From contig NZ_LN824141.1 of assembly GCF_000953715.1 (NCBI RefSeq), positions 742,676 to 806,675 on the forward strand: a DNA stretch of 64,000 nucleotides. The letters are read 5' to 3'. The position numbers and the translations under genes are program-made. The first letter of the stretch is position 1. Every line of letters begins with the position of its first letter. Origin of the DNA: Defluviitoga tunisiensis (GTDB taxonomy: Bacteria > Thermotogota > Thermotogae > Petrotogales > Petrotogaceae). The notes under the pieces are model-generated. The model was not told the origin of the DNA, made no database searches, and worked only from the letters and a program-made list of their open reading frames with translations. Below, one piece after another: positions 8,777 to 18,897 of this stretch.

Positions 8777-9562
8777 ATGAAAAAAGATATATTTGCAGAA
8801 TCAAAAACCTTATCGAATATTGTAAATAAAATGAGAAATATACTCATTCAAAATGGCTATTATGAGCTCTTTCCACCATCTGTAGCACAGTATTCTGAAA
8901 ATCTGAAAAAAGGTATGAAGTTTTCTGATGGCAAAAACTTTTATTTATTAAAACCGGACGTTACTTCTTGGCTAATAGAAATGGATAAAGTTGAAGAAAA
9001 ACAAAAGATTTTTTATGTTTCAGAAGTTCTTAACGAAAATCTTAACAGCACATGGCAACTAGGTTTTGAAATTTTGAATGGAGAACACCTAAAAGCAGAA
9101 GAAGAGATTATACGATTAACGATCGAACTTCTAAAAAACTTAGAGATAAGTAATTTTTTCGTAGATGTAAGTTCTATTAAAGTATGGAAAAATGTATTAA
9201 ATAAGGTGGAAAGATACAAGCAAGAAGTTTTAAAAGCTATTGAGGTGAGGAATTTTGGTTTGATTGAGGCTCTGGAAATAGATCAAGAGATAAAAAATGA
9301 AATTGGAGAACTATTCAATTTTAGGGGGAAACAATCAAACATTAACAGTTTAAACACCCTTCTTAAATCCATAAATGACGAAAGAATATTCATAGACTTA
9401 GGCACAATAAAATATATGGATTATTACGAAGACATTGTTTTTGAGGTTTATGCGCCAGATAATGGTCATCTTTTAGGTAATGGTGGACAATACAGAATTA
9501 ATGATAAATATGCGTGTGGATTAGCCTTTAATTTAGATGTAATAAAGGAGATGAAAAGATAA
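8777..9562 (+). CDS. hisZ: ATP phosphoribosyltransferase regulatory subunit HisZ
   Basis: A histidyl-tRNA-synthetase-like catalytic domain without the anticodon-binding part, 261 aa. This is the compact HisZ form expected in Thermotogae (elsewhere often about 390 aa). It pairs with short-form HisG to build the active, histidine-regulated enzyme of the first pathway step. The ATG at 8777 has AAAGGAG 6 bases upstream; the in-frame GTG at 8756 has no such site. It is the first structural gene after the attenuator, and hisG starts on the base after its stop. Confidence 0.85.
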   Translation: MKKDIFAESKTLSNIVNKMRNILIQNGYYELFPPSVAQYSENLKKGMKFSDGKNFYLLKPDVTSWLIEMDKVEEKQKIFYVSEVLNENLNSTWQLGFEILNGEHLKAEEEIIRLTIELLKNLEISNFFVDVSSIKVWKNVLNKVERYKQEVLKAIEVRNFGLIEALEIDQEIKNEIGELFNFRGKQSNINSLNTLLKSINDERIFIDLGTIKYMDYYEDIVFEVYAPDNGHLLGNGGQYRINDKYACGLAFNLDVIKEMKR

Positions 9563-10174
9563 ATGAAAATATCTATTGCATTGCCTTCCGGAAGATTACT
9601 AAAGGATACAAAGTACTTTTTAGAAAATGTTGGGATAAAGGTAAAAGAACCTGATAGCAGGGAACTTATTTCGTCCTTAAATGGTTATACTTTTTACTTT
9701 CCACGTGTTTTTGATGTACCTGTATATGTTGAGAACGGGGTTGATTTAGGTATATGCGGAAGTGATATAGTTTTAGAGAGAAAGAATGAGGTTTATGTAC
9801 CAGTAGATCTTCCATTTGGTAAGTGTAGGATGAGCTTAATTGTACCGAAGGGGAAAAAAATCACTCCTGAAAAAATGGAAGGTTTTAAGATAGCTACAAA
9901 ATATCCTGAGATTACACAAGACTTTTTTTTAGAAAGGGGAGTAAAAGTAAAAATCTTAAAGTTGAACGGTGCAGTAGAATTAGCTGCAAAGGTAGGTATT
10001 GCTGATGCAATTGTAGACATTGTGGATACTGGAAATACCTTAAGGGCTAACGATCTCGAAGAAGTGTATAAAATAATAGACATTTCAGCCGTTTTATTAG
10101 TAAATAGGATAACTCAAAAAACCAAGTTCGACTTTGTGAATGACTTAATAACGAAAATTCGGAAAATAAAATAA
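9563..10174 (+). CDS. hisG: ATP phosphoribosyltransferase, short form
   Basis: Catalyses ATP + PRPP to phosphoribosyl-ATP. 203 aa, the short form lacking the C-terminal regulatory domain, which agrees with hisZ next to it. The N-terminus has ALPSGRLL and residues 50-60 have DLGICGSDIV. The PRPP-binding loop region IADAIVDIVDTGNTLRANDL lies near residue 150. The TAA of hisZ directly abuts its ATG, suggesting translational coupling. Confidence 0.95.
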   Translation: MKISIALPSGRLLKDTKYFLENVGIKVKEPDSRELISSLNGYTFYFPRVFDVPVYVENGVDLGICGSDIVLERKNEVYVPVDLPFGKCRMSLIVPKGKKITPEKMEGFKIATKYPEITQDFFLERGVKVKILKLNGAVELAAKVGIADAIVDIVDTGNTLRANDLEEVYKIIDISAVLLVNRITQKTKFDFVNDLITKIRKIK

Positions 10175-10209
10175 GACAACCTAAATCAAAAAACTGAGGA
10201 GGGATTATA

Positions 10210-11337
10210 TTGAATTTACAAAGGTATGTTTCAGAAATATTAGAAGATTTAAAGATTAATGGACTTGATGCAGTAAAAAAATATTCTCAAAAGTTCGATA
10301 ATTACCAAGATGAAATATTTTTGAGAGAAGAAGAATGGAATGTAGAATCAGAGATTCCACAAAGCGATAAAAATGCTATAAAACAAATCATAAAAAGATT
10401 GCAAGATTATCACTCAAAGCAAAAAACAGAAGACTTAATGTATAAGAATGAATATGGATCTATTTATGGATTAATAAAAGTCCCAATAGATAGAATAGGT
10501 GTTTATGTGCCAGGCGGGAAACCACTTCCTTCTAGTTTGTTAATGGTTGCTGTACCTGCTCAGATTGCTGGAGTGAAGGATATAATAATAACCTCATCGC
10601 CAAAAGAAGGAAAGGTAAATCCATATATTATATATATCGCAAAAGAACTGGGAATAAGCGAAATATACAAAGTGGGAGGAATCCAGGCAATTGCAGCTAT
10701 GACGTATGGAATTGGGATGAAAAAGGTTGATAAAATTTTTGGGCCAGGCAATCAGTATGTAAACGAGGCAAAAAGGCAAGTATTTGGTGATGTAGGAATA
10801 GACAGTTTAGCAGGCCCGTCTGAAGTTTGTGTAATTGCTGATGAAACAGCAGACAAAGATTACGTATTAAATGATCTTCTTTCCCAGTTAGAACACGGAG
10901 CTGAATCAAAGGCATTTTTGGTCACAACTTCTAAACAGATATACGATTATTGTCAAAAAGAAGGTATTGATAGATATTTTTGCAAAGATATATTTGAGTG
11001 TGCAGACAAAGCAAATGAAATTGCTCCTGAACATCTAGAAATATTAACAAAAGAACCTGAATTGATCCTATCTTTAATACGAAATGCAGGAGCAGTTTAT
11101 TTAGGAGAATACACCCCTGTTCCCGCTGCAGATTATTTTTTAGGGGTAAATCACGTTTTACCAACAGGAAAAGCAGCTAGATTTTCTTCTGTTCTAAACC
11201 TCAATGATTTTGTAAAGTATATGACGGTTGCAAAGGTTACTAAAGAAGAGTTCCTAAAGGAAAGGTATTTAGGTATTAGAATGGCTGAGATAGAAGGTAT
11301 GTTACAGCATAAAAAGTCTATGGAGGTAAGAAAATGA
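10210..11337 (+). CDS. hisD: Histidinol dehydrogenase, short N-terminus
   Basis: Zn-dependent four-electron oxidation of L-histidinol to histidine, the last pathway step. Diagnostic segments are [27 protein letters not shown], the catalytic Glu-His in APEHLE, and [18 protein letters not shown]. At 375 aa it is about 50 residues shorter than most HisD, the shortage being N-terminal; TTG 10210 with GAGGAGGG upstream is the only well-supported start. It ends in an ATGA overlap with hisB. Confidence 0.93.
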   Translation: MNLQRYVSEILEDLKINGLDAVKKYSQKFDNYQDEIFLREEEWNVESEIPQSDKNAIKQIIKRLQDYHSKQKTEDLMYKNEYGSIYGLIKVPIDRIGVYVPGGKPLPSSLLMVAVPAQIAGVKDIIITSSPKEGKVNPYIIYIAKELGISEIYKVGGIQAIAAMTYGIGMKKVDKIFGPGNQYVNEAKRQVFGDVGIDSLAGPSEVCVIADETADKDYVLNDLLSQLEHGAESKAFLVTTSKQIYDYCQKEGIDRYFCKDIFECADKANEIAPEHLEILTKEPELILSLIRNAGAVYLGEYTPVPAADYFLGVNHVLPTGKAARFSSVLNLNDFVKYMTVAKVTKEEFLKERYLGIRMAEIEGMLQHKKSMEVRK

Positions 11338-11870
11338 TAAGGAAAACTAATGAAACATATATAGAGATAATCAATTCAAAAGAAATGAACATTGAAACAG
11401 GAGATCCGGTTCTTAATCACCTTCTAAAAACACTTTTTTACTATATGGAAAGAGAAGTTGATATTAAAGCAAAATACGATTTAAAACATCATCTCTGGGA
11501 AGACGTGGGAATAACTATAGGAGATTTTTTAAAAGAGGAAATAAAAGATGCAAAGATTAAAAGATTTGGGACTTCTATTTTACCGATGGATGATGCGCTT
11601 ATTCTTGTAGCAGTTGATATTTCAAGATCTTTTGCTAGTATAGAGCTAAATATTGAAAACCAAGAAGAAGGTTTTGAATTAGGAAACTTCAAAGAATTTG
11701 TTTTAGCCTTATCAAGAAGTTTGTCAGCTACAATTCATATGAAACAAATAAATGGTGAAAATGCTCACCACATAATTGAAGCTTGTTTTAAGTCGTTGGG
11801 GACAGCTTTAAAACAAGCATTAGAAAAAAGTGAAAGAATAGAAAGCACTAATAAGGTATATAGAGTATAA
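11334..11870 (+). CDS. hisB: Imidazoleglycerol-phosphate dehydratase
   Basis: 178 aa, the monofunctional dehydratase without a fused phosphatase. The metal-binding His motifs are [15 protein letters not shown] near residue 45 and [12 protein letters not shown] near residue 142. It converts imidazoleglycerol phosphate to imidazole acetol phosphate. It starts within the hisD stop (ATGA). It is followed by 515 bases of non-coding DNA filled with repeats, where hisH would be expected in the usual hisB-hisH-hisA order. Confidence 0.93.
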   Translation: MIRKTNETYIEIINSKEMNIETGDPVLNHLLKTLFYYMEREVDIKAKYDLKHHLWEDVGITIGDFLKEEIKDAKIKRFGTSILPMDDALILVAVDISRSFASIELNIENQEEGFELGNFKEFVLALSRSLSATIHMKQINGENAHHIIEACFKSLGTALKQALEKSERIESTNKVYRV

Positions 11871-11904
11871 TTAAAAAAGTTATTGAAACTTAAAACATTT
11901 CCAT

Positions 11905-12250
11905 GGTACAAGTACCAAAAAGTTTCAATTGTTTATTACTGTTTTTGAATTAACAACGGGTCCAGGGCGAAGCCCTCTACTCCTAGGTACAAGTACCAAA
12001 AAAGTTTCAATTGTTTATTACTGTTTTTGAATTAACAACGGGTCCAGGGCGAAGCCCTCTACTCCTAGGTACAAGTACCAAAAAGTTTCAATTGTTTATT
12101 ACTGTTTTTGAATTAATAACGGGTCCAGGGCGAAGCCCTCTACTCCTAGGTACAAGTACCAAAAAGTTTCAATTGTTTATTACTGTTTTTGAATTAACAA
12201 CGGGTCCAGGGCGAAGCCCTCTACTCCTAGGTACAAGTACCAAAAAGTTA
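11905..12250 (+). repeat. Four tandem 81-bp repeats inside the his operon
   Basis: Units start at GGTACAAGTACC (11905, 11986, 12068, 12149) with a partial fifth at 12230; the period is 81 bp (82 once). Each carries GGGTCCAGGGCGAAGCCCTC, the core of the 98-bp repeat at 5360, plus the palindrome GGTACAAGTACC. Because 81 is divisible by three, an 88-codon frame runs through it, but it is a by-product of the repeats. The array occupies the hisB-hisA gap; 12251-12384 holds no gene except the AAGGAGG of hisA. Confidence 0.95.
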
Positions 12251-12384
12251 AAGAAATTAAGAATTAGCGATGATTAGAAGTAGGAAGGTATTTTGTGAAA
12301 ATAATTAAATCCAAAACATACATATAATAAGCATTTTATAATTTCTAAAGTGAGTAAAAATACAAGAATAAGGAGGCGAAGAAA

Positions 12385-13104
12385 ATGATAAAAAAAATAC
12401 CTGCCATTGATCTTATGAATAAAAAGGTTGTAAGATTATATAAAGGAGACAAAAAATTTGTTAAAGAATATGGAGACCCCATAATGATTGCAAAAAAACT
12501 ATCTCAATTTGTTGATCTAATTCATATAGTTGATTTAGATGGAGCTTTTGAAGGATCTCCGAAAAATCTTGATGTAGTTCAAGAGATAATAAAAGAAACA
12601 GGATTAAAAGTAGAAGTTGGAGGGGGATTTAGAACGTACGAAAGTATAGAAAAAGCATATAACATAGGTGTAACTTATGTGATCGTTGGTACAGCTGCTT
12701 TTGATCTTGAATTTTTAAGAAAAGTAACCCAAGATTTTACTAATATTACAGTAAGTTTGGACGTAGAAAAAGGAAAACTAAAAACCAAAGGTTGGCTCGA
12801 AAACTCTAATAAGAATTTAAAAGACGCCTTTGAGGTGTTTAAGCAATATACAAAAAGATTTATATATACTGATACAACTAAAGATGGTACTTTAGAAGGA
12901 ATATCCTCATATATAAATAAATTTTGGAATGATGAGGAAGTAATATATGCTGGAGGCATTACTAGTGTTGAAGATATAAAGAAATTAGAAATAATTGGCT
13001 TTGATGGTGCAATAATAGGTAAGGCGTTGTATGAAGGAAAAATAAAATTAGAAGATTTGAAAGGAGATAAATATGAAGTCAAAGAGAATTATAGCCGCTC
13101 TTGA
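12385..13104 (+). CDS. hisA: Phosphoribosylformimino-AICAR-P isomerase
   Basis: (Beta/alpha)8-barrel isomerase, 239 aa: N-terminal PAIDLMNKKVVRLYKGD with catalytic Asp near residue 9, VEVGGGFRT, and VSLDVEKGKL with the second catalytic Asp near residue 128; FDGAIIGKALYEG closes the phosphate site. AAGGAGG precedes the ATG. Its 3' end overlaps hisF by 32 bases, so the two are translationally coupled. Confidence 0.95.
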   Translation: MIKKIPAIDLMNKKVVRLYKGDKKFVKEYGDPIMIAKKLSQFVDLIHIVDLDGAFEGSPKNLDVVQEIIKETGLKVEVGGGFRTYESIEKAYNIGVTYVIVGTAAFDLEFLRKVTQDFTNITVSLDVEKGKLKTKGWLENSNKNLKDAFEVFKQYTKRFIYTDTTKDGTLEGISSYINKFWNDEEVIYAGGITSVEDIKKLEIIGFDGAIIGKALYEGKIKLEDLKGDKYEVKENYSRS

Positions 13105-13831
13105 CATAAAAGATGCTAAAGTATCAAAAGGAATAAAGTTTGACAAAATTAAAGAAGTTGGTGATCCGGTTGAATTAGCAAAAAAGTATGAAAAGGAAGG
13201 AATTGACGAAATTGTACTCTTAGATATTACTGCCTCAAACGAAAAAAGGAAGATAATCAAGGACTTAATTGAAAAGATATCTAAAGAAATATCAGTTCCA
13301 TTTACTGTTGGAGGAGGCCTAAATACAGTAAGAGATATATTAGAAATAATAGAAAGTGGAGCAGATAAAGCCTTTATTAATACAGCAGCTGTTAAAGATC
13401 CTAATTTAGTAAAAGAAGCAGTTAATATTGTGGGTAGTACAAGAATTGTGGTAGCAATAGACGCAAAAAAGGATGAAGCAACGAATAAATATTATGTTTA
13501 CACGAACGGTGGTCAAAAAAAGACTGATTTAGAGGCAAAAGAATGGGCAAAAAGATGTGAAGATTTAGGTGCGGGTGAATTACTAGTAACTTCTATTGAC
13601 ACCGATGGCATAAGAAAAGGATATGATTTGGAGTTAATTAAAACTATAACTGAATATGTTAAAATACCGGTTATTGCATCAGGTGGAGCGGGAAGTGTTA
13701 AAGATTTCTATGATGTTTTTCAAGTTGGAGCAGATGGTGCTCTTGCCGCCTCAATCTTTCATTTTGGCGTTTATACTCCTGTGGAACTAAAAAAGCAACT
13801 GAAGGAGATGGGGATTAATGTTCGATTATAA
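13073..13831 (+). CDS. hisF: Imidazole glycerol phosphate synthase subunit HisF
   Basis: 252 aa (beta/alpha)8-barrel with catalytic Asp near residue 11 (IIAALDIKD) and near 130 (VVAIDAK), plus PFTVGGGL and VIASGGAGS phosphate-binding loops. It makes imidazole glycerol phosphate and AICAR using ammonia normally supplied by the glutaminase HisH. No hisH is found in this operon, so ammonia must come from free NH3 or from a hisH elsewhere. A start further 3' would break the barrel, so the long overlap with hisA is probably real. Confidence 0.95.
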   Translation: MKSKRIIAALDIKDAKVSKGIKFDKIKEVGDPVELAKKYEKEGIDEIVLLDITASNEKRKIIKDLIEKISKEISVPFTVGGGLNTVRDILEIIESGADKAFINTAAVKDPNLVKEAVNIVGSTRIVVAIDAKKDEATNKYYVYTNGGQKKTDLEAKEWAKRCEDLGAGELLVTSIDTDGIRKGYDLELIKTITEYVKIPVIASGGAGSVKDFYDVFQVGADGALAASIFHFGVYTPVELKKQLKEMGINVRL

Positions 13832-14462
13832 GAGTATTATCGAAAATATTGATTGGAACAAGAATAATGGATTAGTACCAGTAATAATACAAGATTTAGA
13901 CGGAACCGTTTTAACTTTAGGATATATGAATAAAGAAGCTTTAAATAAAACTTTAGAGACCAATTTAGTCCATTACTATTCTAGAAGTAAAAATAGGATT
14001 AGGATGAAAGGAGAAACAAGTGGAAACTATCAAAAAGTCAAAGAAACTTATATAGATTGTGATAATGACACCTTGCTAATTAAAGTTGAACAAATAGGAG
14101 CTGCTTGCCATCTAGGTACTAAAAGCTGTTTTAGGAAAATCGAAGAAATAGAGCAACTTCCAGAATCTACTGTTGACTATTCCCTTGACTTTCTAAATGA
14201 GTTAAAAGAAACAATTAAAGACAGAAAAAACAATCCAAAAGAAGAATCTTACACAAGTTACCTATTTAAAGAAGGAAAAGAAAAAATATACAAAAAATTT
14301 GGAGAAGAAGCAGTAGAAGTCTTAGTTGCACCAAATAGAGAAAGGATTATATACGAGACAGCCGATTTGATTTACCATTTGCTTGTTTTACTTTGCTTTG
14401 AAAATATTGAATTTGGAGAAATTGTACAAGAACTCAAAAAAAGGCACAAAGAGGAGGAATAA
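13818..14462 (+). CDS. hisI: Bifunctional phosphoribosyl-AMP cyclohydrolase / phosphoribosyl-ATP pyrophosphatase
   Basis: A HisI-HisE fusion of 214 aa. Residues about 1-110 are the Zn/Mg cyclohydrolase (GETSGNYQKVKE, DCDNDTLL, GAACHLGTKSCF with the metal-binding Cys). Residues about 120-210 are the all-helical pyrophosphatase (YLFKEGKEKIYKKFGEEAVE). It carries steps 2 and 3 of histidine synthesis. It overlaps hisF by 14 bases and ends 6 bases before hisC. Confidence 0.95.
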   Translation: MFDYKSIIENIDWNKNNGLVPVIIQDLDGTVLTLGYMNKEALNKTLETNLVHYYSRSKNRIRMKGETSGNYQKVKETYIDCDNDTLLIKVEQIGAACHLGTKSCFRKIEEIEQLPESTVDYSLDFLNELKETIKDRKNNPKEESYTSYLFKEGKEKIYKKFGEEAVEVLVAPNRERIIYETADLIYHLLVLLCFENIEFGEIVQELKKRHKEEE

Positions 14463-14468
14463 AAAATA

Positions 14469-15542
14469 ATGAGATTCAATAAAATTTTAAACAGTTTTCC
14501 TGAATATAATCCATCTTCAGCAAAATTGTCAAATGATTTGATAGATCTTAGCAAAAATGAAAATCCTTTTGATGTTTCTTATGAGATAAAGCAAATTTTT
14601 TACAATAAGATTAATCAAACAAGTTTAAATAGATATCCTGAATTAACTTCTGATAGCATTCGTCAAAGAATTTCAGAATTCTTAAACACGTATTTTAAAT
14701 CATACTATTTAAATTTAGACAAAAACAATATAGTTGTGGGAAATGGAAGTGACGAATTAATATCATATTTAGTAAAAATATTTGATGGTGAAGAAGTGAT
14801 TGTTTCTCCTCCAACCTTTGAAATGTACGAATTTTATTCAAAGCTACACAATTTAAATGTCAAAAAAATTCCTTTGGATGAAAACTATGAAATAAACAAT
14901 TTAGATCAAAAAATAAACGAAAAAACAAGGATAGTTTTCATCTGCTCACCAAATAATCCAACGGGTAACATCCAACCAGAAGAAGAGATAATAAAAGTTC
15001 TAGAAAAAGGATTTCCTGTAGTTATAGATGAAGCCTACGCAGATTTTTCAAAAAAAAGCATGATTAAATGCTTAGAAAAATATCCAAACTTAATAATACT
15101 TCGAACTTTTTCGAAAGCTTTTGGTCTTGCAGGCATAAGGGCTGGGATTTTAATAGCTAATCAAGAAATAGTAAGACAAATCATGAAAATTAAATCACCA
15201 TATAGTTTCAATATTTTATCTGAAAAAATGGTAGAAACAATAATAGAAAATTACGAAGATGTTTTAAAAACTATAGACTATATTATAGAAGAAAGAAATA
15301 CTCTCAGTGAAAAATTAAAAGGGTATGCCTTAAAGAGTGATTCCAATTTCTTACTTATAGATTTAAGTAAGATTTCTGGGTTAAGTGCAGAAGACGCTTA
15401 CAACTTTTTTCTAGAAAATAAAATAATTGTCAGAAAATATTCAGGTGTTTTAGAAAACAAAATTAGAGTTACTGTGGGTACTAAAGAAGAAAACAAGAAA
15501 TTTTTAGACTGTTTCAATAGTCTGCTTGATAAGTATTATTGA
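14469..15542 (+). CDS. hisC: Histidinol-phosphate aminotransferase
   Basis: Fold-type I PLP enzyme, 357 aa, with SPNNPTGN near residue 162, the PLP-phosphate/Asp region VVIDEAYADF, and the Schiff-base lysine in RTFSKAFGLAGIRAG near residue 216. It transaminates imidazole acetol phosphate to histidinol phosphate. It is the last his gene of this operon. No clear terminator follows before trmO. The operon has no histidinol-phosphatase gene. Confidence 0.92.
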   Translation: MRFNKILNSFPEYNPSSAKLSNDLIDLSKNENPFDVSYEIKQIFYNKINQTSLNRYPELTSDSIRQRISEFLNTYFKSYYLNLDKNNIVVGNGSDELISYLVKIFDGEEVIVSPPTFEMYEFYSKLHNLNVKKIPLDENYEINNLDQKINEKTRIVFICSPNNPTGNIQPEEEIIKVLEKGFPVVIDEAYADFSKKSMIKCLEKYPNLIILRTFSKAFGLAGIRAGILIANQEIVRQIMKIKSPYSFNILSEKMVETIIENYEDVLKTIDYIIEERNTLSEKLKGYALKSDSNFLLIDLSKISGLSAEDAYNFFLENKIIVRKYSGVLENKIRVTVGTKEENKKFLDCFNSLLDKYY

Positions 15543-15608
15543 ATTAAAAAATCAGCTTAGATTTCAGGATTTCCAAAATGAATAGTAAAATAATTTAGGA
15601 GTGAAAAA

Positions 15609-16097
15609 TTGATGAGAGAAATTATCTATAAGCCAATTGGAATAGTACATTCTCCCTTCAAAGATCCTATAGGAACGCCAATCCAGCCCTCTGCGGCTGC
15701 AGGTATTGCTGCAACAGTAGAAATCTTCCAAGAATATGAAGAAGGCTTAAAAGATTTAGAAGGATTTTCTCATATTATACTCTTGTATCATTTCCACTTA
15801 TCAAAACCATATAAATTAATAGTAAAGCCTTTTATGGATGAAAATTATCATGGTGTTTTTGCCACACGAAGTCCAAGTAGGCCCAATCCAATAGGCATAT
15901 CAACAGTTAAGTTATTAAAAATAGAAAAAAATATACTTTATATCCAAGATGTAGATGTTCTGGATGAAACACCTATTTTAGATATAAAACCTTATGTGCC
16001 AGAATTTGATATGAATGAAGATATAAAAAGAGGTTGGCTAGAAAATAATATACATAAACTTGGGTGTTCAAAAGATGATGGCAGATTTAGTGAATAA
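15609..16097 (+). CDS. trmO: TsaA/TrmO-type tRNA methyltransferase
   Basis: 162 aa YaeB/TsaA-like protein with the family signature RSPSRPNPIGIS and N-terminal YKPIGIVHSPF. Characterised members N6-methylate t6A37 in tRNA using SAM; archaeal and short bacterial members are less well studied, so the exact reaction is inferred. TTG 15609 and ATG 15612 both fit AGGAG at 15597-15601. It is probably read through from the his operon, with no functional link visible. Confidence 0.75.
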   Translation: MMREIIYKPIGIVHSPFKDPIGTPIQPSAAAGIAATVEIFQEYEEGLKDLEGFSHIILLYHFHLSKPYKLIVKPFMDENYHGVFATRSPSRPNPIGISTVKLLKIEKNILYIQDVDVLDETPILDIKPYVPEFDMNEDIKRGWLENNIHKLGCSKDDGRFSE

Positions 16098-16125
16098 AAA
16101 ATTGATGAAGCAAGTATTAGTATAA

Positions 16126-16156
16126 AGAAATTGGATATTTCTAATATCCAATTTCT
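16126..16156. terminator. Bidirectional terminator between trmO and mgtA
   Basis: A perfect 14-bp inverted repeat (AGAAATTGGATATT, 16126-16139, with 16143-16156) with a 3-base loop sits between the convergent genes. T-rich sequence follows on the minus side. Confidence 0.8.
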
Positions 16157-16191
16157 CTCAAAAACTTATTAAATTTTAATGTTCCTTAAAA

Positions 16192-18897
16192 TCATAACAA
16201 ACTTCCAAATTTGTGTATAAATCTTTCCTTAACATATTGTGCAACTGTTAAATATGCTATTAAAGTGAACATCAAAAATAGGAAGTATATTCCAGGTAAA
16301 GGTACGAAACCAAAACTTTCTCCAATCGATGTAAATGGAATAATTGTTCCTATCGTAACGCCGAGTGATGTAAAAATCATAAGTGGCCAAGAAGCAGTAC
16401 TCTGAATAAACGGCATTTTTTCTGTTCTAAGCATATGTACAACCATAGTTTGAGACCACAAACTTTCTACAAACCAGCCAGTTTGAAATAATGAGGCAAA
16501 TTGGAGTTTTAGATATTCTGGTAATAAGAAATAAGAGTTACCAATTACCGCAGGACCAACTAAGAAGTACATTAAAATATAGGTAGTTATATCAAAGATA
16601 GAACTGATAGGTCCAAACCATATCATGAAACTACTTATTTTTCTAGCATCCCATTTTCTTGGCTTTTTTATATACTCTTTATCCAGCTTATCCCAAGGTA
16701 CCGTTGACATTGAGATATCATAAACTAGGTTTAAAAACAGTATCTGTAACGGTTGCATTGGTAAAAAAGGTAAAAATGCACTTGCTACTAAAACTGAAAA
16801 CACATTTCCAAAATTGGAACTTGTGGTTATTGCGAGATATTTCATAATATTTCCAAATATTTTTCGTCCTTCAATTACCCCTTCTTCCAAAACTGTTAAA
16901 CTTTTTTCTAGAAGAATAATATCAGCAGATTCTTTTGCTATATCTGCAGCCGAATCAACTGAAATGCCCACATCAGATGCTCTCATGGCTGGAGCATCGT
17001 TTATTCCATCACCTAAAAATCCAACAACATGACCTTTACTTCTGAGTGCTTTAATTATTTGTGATTTTTGCATTGGGGAAAGTTTTGCAAAAATCGTTGT
17101 TTCTTCTACGATTTTTGAAAGTTCATCATCCGTCATCTTTTCAATATCATTGCCTAAAAGGACATTTTTTATTGATAACCCTACTTCTTTGCAGATTTTC
17201 TTTGTGACGAGCTCATTATCTCCTGTTAATATTTTGACATCAACGCCTAATTCAAGTAAAGCTTTTATGGCTGCGGGAGCCGATTCTTTTGGAGGGTCTA
17301 AAAAAGCTAAAAATCCCATCAAAACCATTTTGTTTTCATCTGCTACACTGAAAACATCTTCGGGAGGAACATCATTTTTTTGAGCAATTGCTAGAATGCG
17401 CATACCATCTTTGCTTAATTGATTAACAGTTTCCATTACTTCATTTTTAATTTCCTGGGTTAGTGGAACTACTTTTTCTTTGTATTCTACCCACTCACAA
17501 ATTGACAAAATTTCCTCTACAGCACCCTTAGTTATAAGTTGCCTTTTGATTGTTTCGCCTTCACTCCTACTTTCTAGCACAACCGACATTCTTTTTCTAA
17601 CAAAATCAAATGGGATTTCATCGATTTTTCTGTAAATTTTTTCCAACTCTGACCCTTTTATTCCTTTTTCTTCTCCATAATTAATAATAGCTTGATCCAT
17701 TAAATTTTTTAATCCAGTTTGATAATAGCTATTTAAAAATGCGTGTCTCAATACTCTCTCATCCTCTTCTCCAGCTATATTTAAATGCTTTTCTAAAACT
17801 ATTTTATTAAGAGTTAAGGTACCTGTTTTATCTGTACATAGTACATCCATTGCTCCAAAATTTTGTATGGAATCCAGCTTTTTAACTATCGTTTTTCGTT
17901 TTGCCATTGCTACTGCACCTTTTGCAAGATTTGTAGTAATTATCATTGGGAAAATTTCTGGTGTCAATCCTACTGCTACCGCCAATGCAAAAAGTAGTGC
18001 ATCCAACCAGCTTCCTTTAGTCAACCAATTTACAATAAAGACAATTGGAAACATAAATGCCATAAACCTTATGAGTAATTTACTAACATCGTCGATACCT
18101 TTTTCAAAACTTGTTTTAGATCTTTTTCCTACCAAAGTTTTTGCCATTAAGCCTAAATAAGTATGTTGTCCTGTTAAAAGAACTACACCCATTGCAGAAC
18201 CGCTGACAACACTTGTTCCCATAAAGCATATATTGTTTAAATCGGTTAAAGTTAAATTGTCTTGATTCAGTTTATCTTTTTTTAAATTTGGATATTTTTC
18301 TACAGGTTCTGATTCACCAGTTAAAGTGGCCTGATTTACAAAAAGATCTTTTGATGAAATGATTCTTAAATCGGCAGGTATCATATCTCCAGCAGCTAAA
18401 TATACAATATCCCCTGGTACAATCTCTTCTATATTGATTTCTTTTACATCTGTTCCTTTTCTCTTAACTGCAGCTGTAGTGTGAATCATAGCTTTTAATT
18501 TTTCCGTTTCAATGCTTGAGCGATATTCTTGAATGAAATGCAAAAAACCACTTATTAGAATGATTACAAAAATAATTATAATTGTACTCCAATCTCTGTA
18601 TTCAGGTGCAATAAAAAGAACGTCAGTAAGATAAGATACAATAGCAAGAAAAACAAGTATCCCTGTAAAAGGATTTATAAATGCTTTTGTAAGTTGAATA
18701 TACCAGCGTGGAGGTTTTTCATGCGCTAGTTCGTTTCTCCCATAAATTTCAAGTTTTCTTTCGACCTCTTCTTGTGATAAACCATCTTTATCTGTATTCA
18801 ACTGTCGAAATAATTCTTCAGGACTTTTTGTGGCAAAATCATATAATTGTTTAACAATCGAATGAGCAGTACCGTTTTTCTTTGGAATTTGTAACAT
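16192..18897 (-). CDS. mgtA: Magnesium-importing P-type ATPase
   Basis: P3B-type ATPase of 901 aa. It has a cation-ATPase N-terminal domain (residues 20-80), membrane pairs near 70-120 and 270-330, TGES in the actuator, the phosphorylation site DKTGTLT near residue 355, the hinge GDGINDAP, and four to five C-terminal membrane segments. MgtA/MgtB proteins bring Mg2+ into the cell. I prefer ATG 18897 (MLQIPKK), which has GGAAGGTGG just upstream, over the TTG five codons earlier. It is monocistronic and divergent from the SDR gene. No M-box riboswitch was recognised upstream. Confidence 0.92.
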   Translation of the reverse strand: MLQIPKKNGTAHSIVKQLYDFATKSPEELFRQLNTDKDGLSQEEVERKLEIYGRNELAHEKPPRWYIQLTKAFINPFTGILVFLAIVSYLTDVLFIAPEYRDWSTIIIIFVIILISGFLHFIQEYRSSIETEKLKAMIHTTAAVKRKGTDVKEINIEEIVPGDIVYLAAGDMIPADLRIISSKDLFVNQATLTGESEPVEKYPNLKKDKLNQDNLTLTDLNNICFMGTSVVSGSAMGVVLLTGQHTYLGLMAKTLVGKRSKTSFEKGIDDVSKLLIRFMAFMFPIVFIVNWLTKGSWLDALLFALAVAVGLTPEIFPMIITTNLAKGAVAMAKRKTIVKKLDSIQNFGAMDVLCTDKTGTLTLNKIVLEKHLNIAGEEDERVLRHAFLNSYYQTGLKNLMDQAIINYGEEKGIKGSELEKIYRKIDEIPFDFVRKRMSVVLESRSEGETIKRQLITKGAVEEILSICEWVEYKEKVVPLTQEIKNEVMETVNQLSKDGMRILAIAQKNDVPPEDVFSVADENKMVLMGFLAFLDPPKESAPAAIKALLELGVDVKILTGDNELVTKKICKEVGLSIKNVLLGNDIEKMTDDELSKIVEETTIFAKLSPMQKSQIIKALRSKGHVVGFLGDGINDAPAMRASDVGISVDSAADIAKESADIILLEKSLTVLEEGVIEGRKIFGNIMKYLAITTSSNFGNVFSVLVASAFLPFLPMQPLQILFLNLVYDISMSTVPWDKLDKEYIKKPRKWDARKISSFMIWFGPISSIFDITTYILMYFLVGPAVIGNSYFLLPEYLKLQFASLFQTGWFVESLWSQTMVVHMLRTEKMPFIQSTASWPLMIFTSLGVTIGTIIPFTSIGESFGFVPLPGIYFLFLMFTLIAYLTVAQYVKERFIHKFGSLL

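Noticed and set aside
12011-12277. 88-codon plus-strand ORF with a 27-residue repeat
   Set aside because: It exists only because the 81-bp non-coding repeat is a multiple of three; it has no ribosome site and the array matches non-coding repeats elsewhere.
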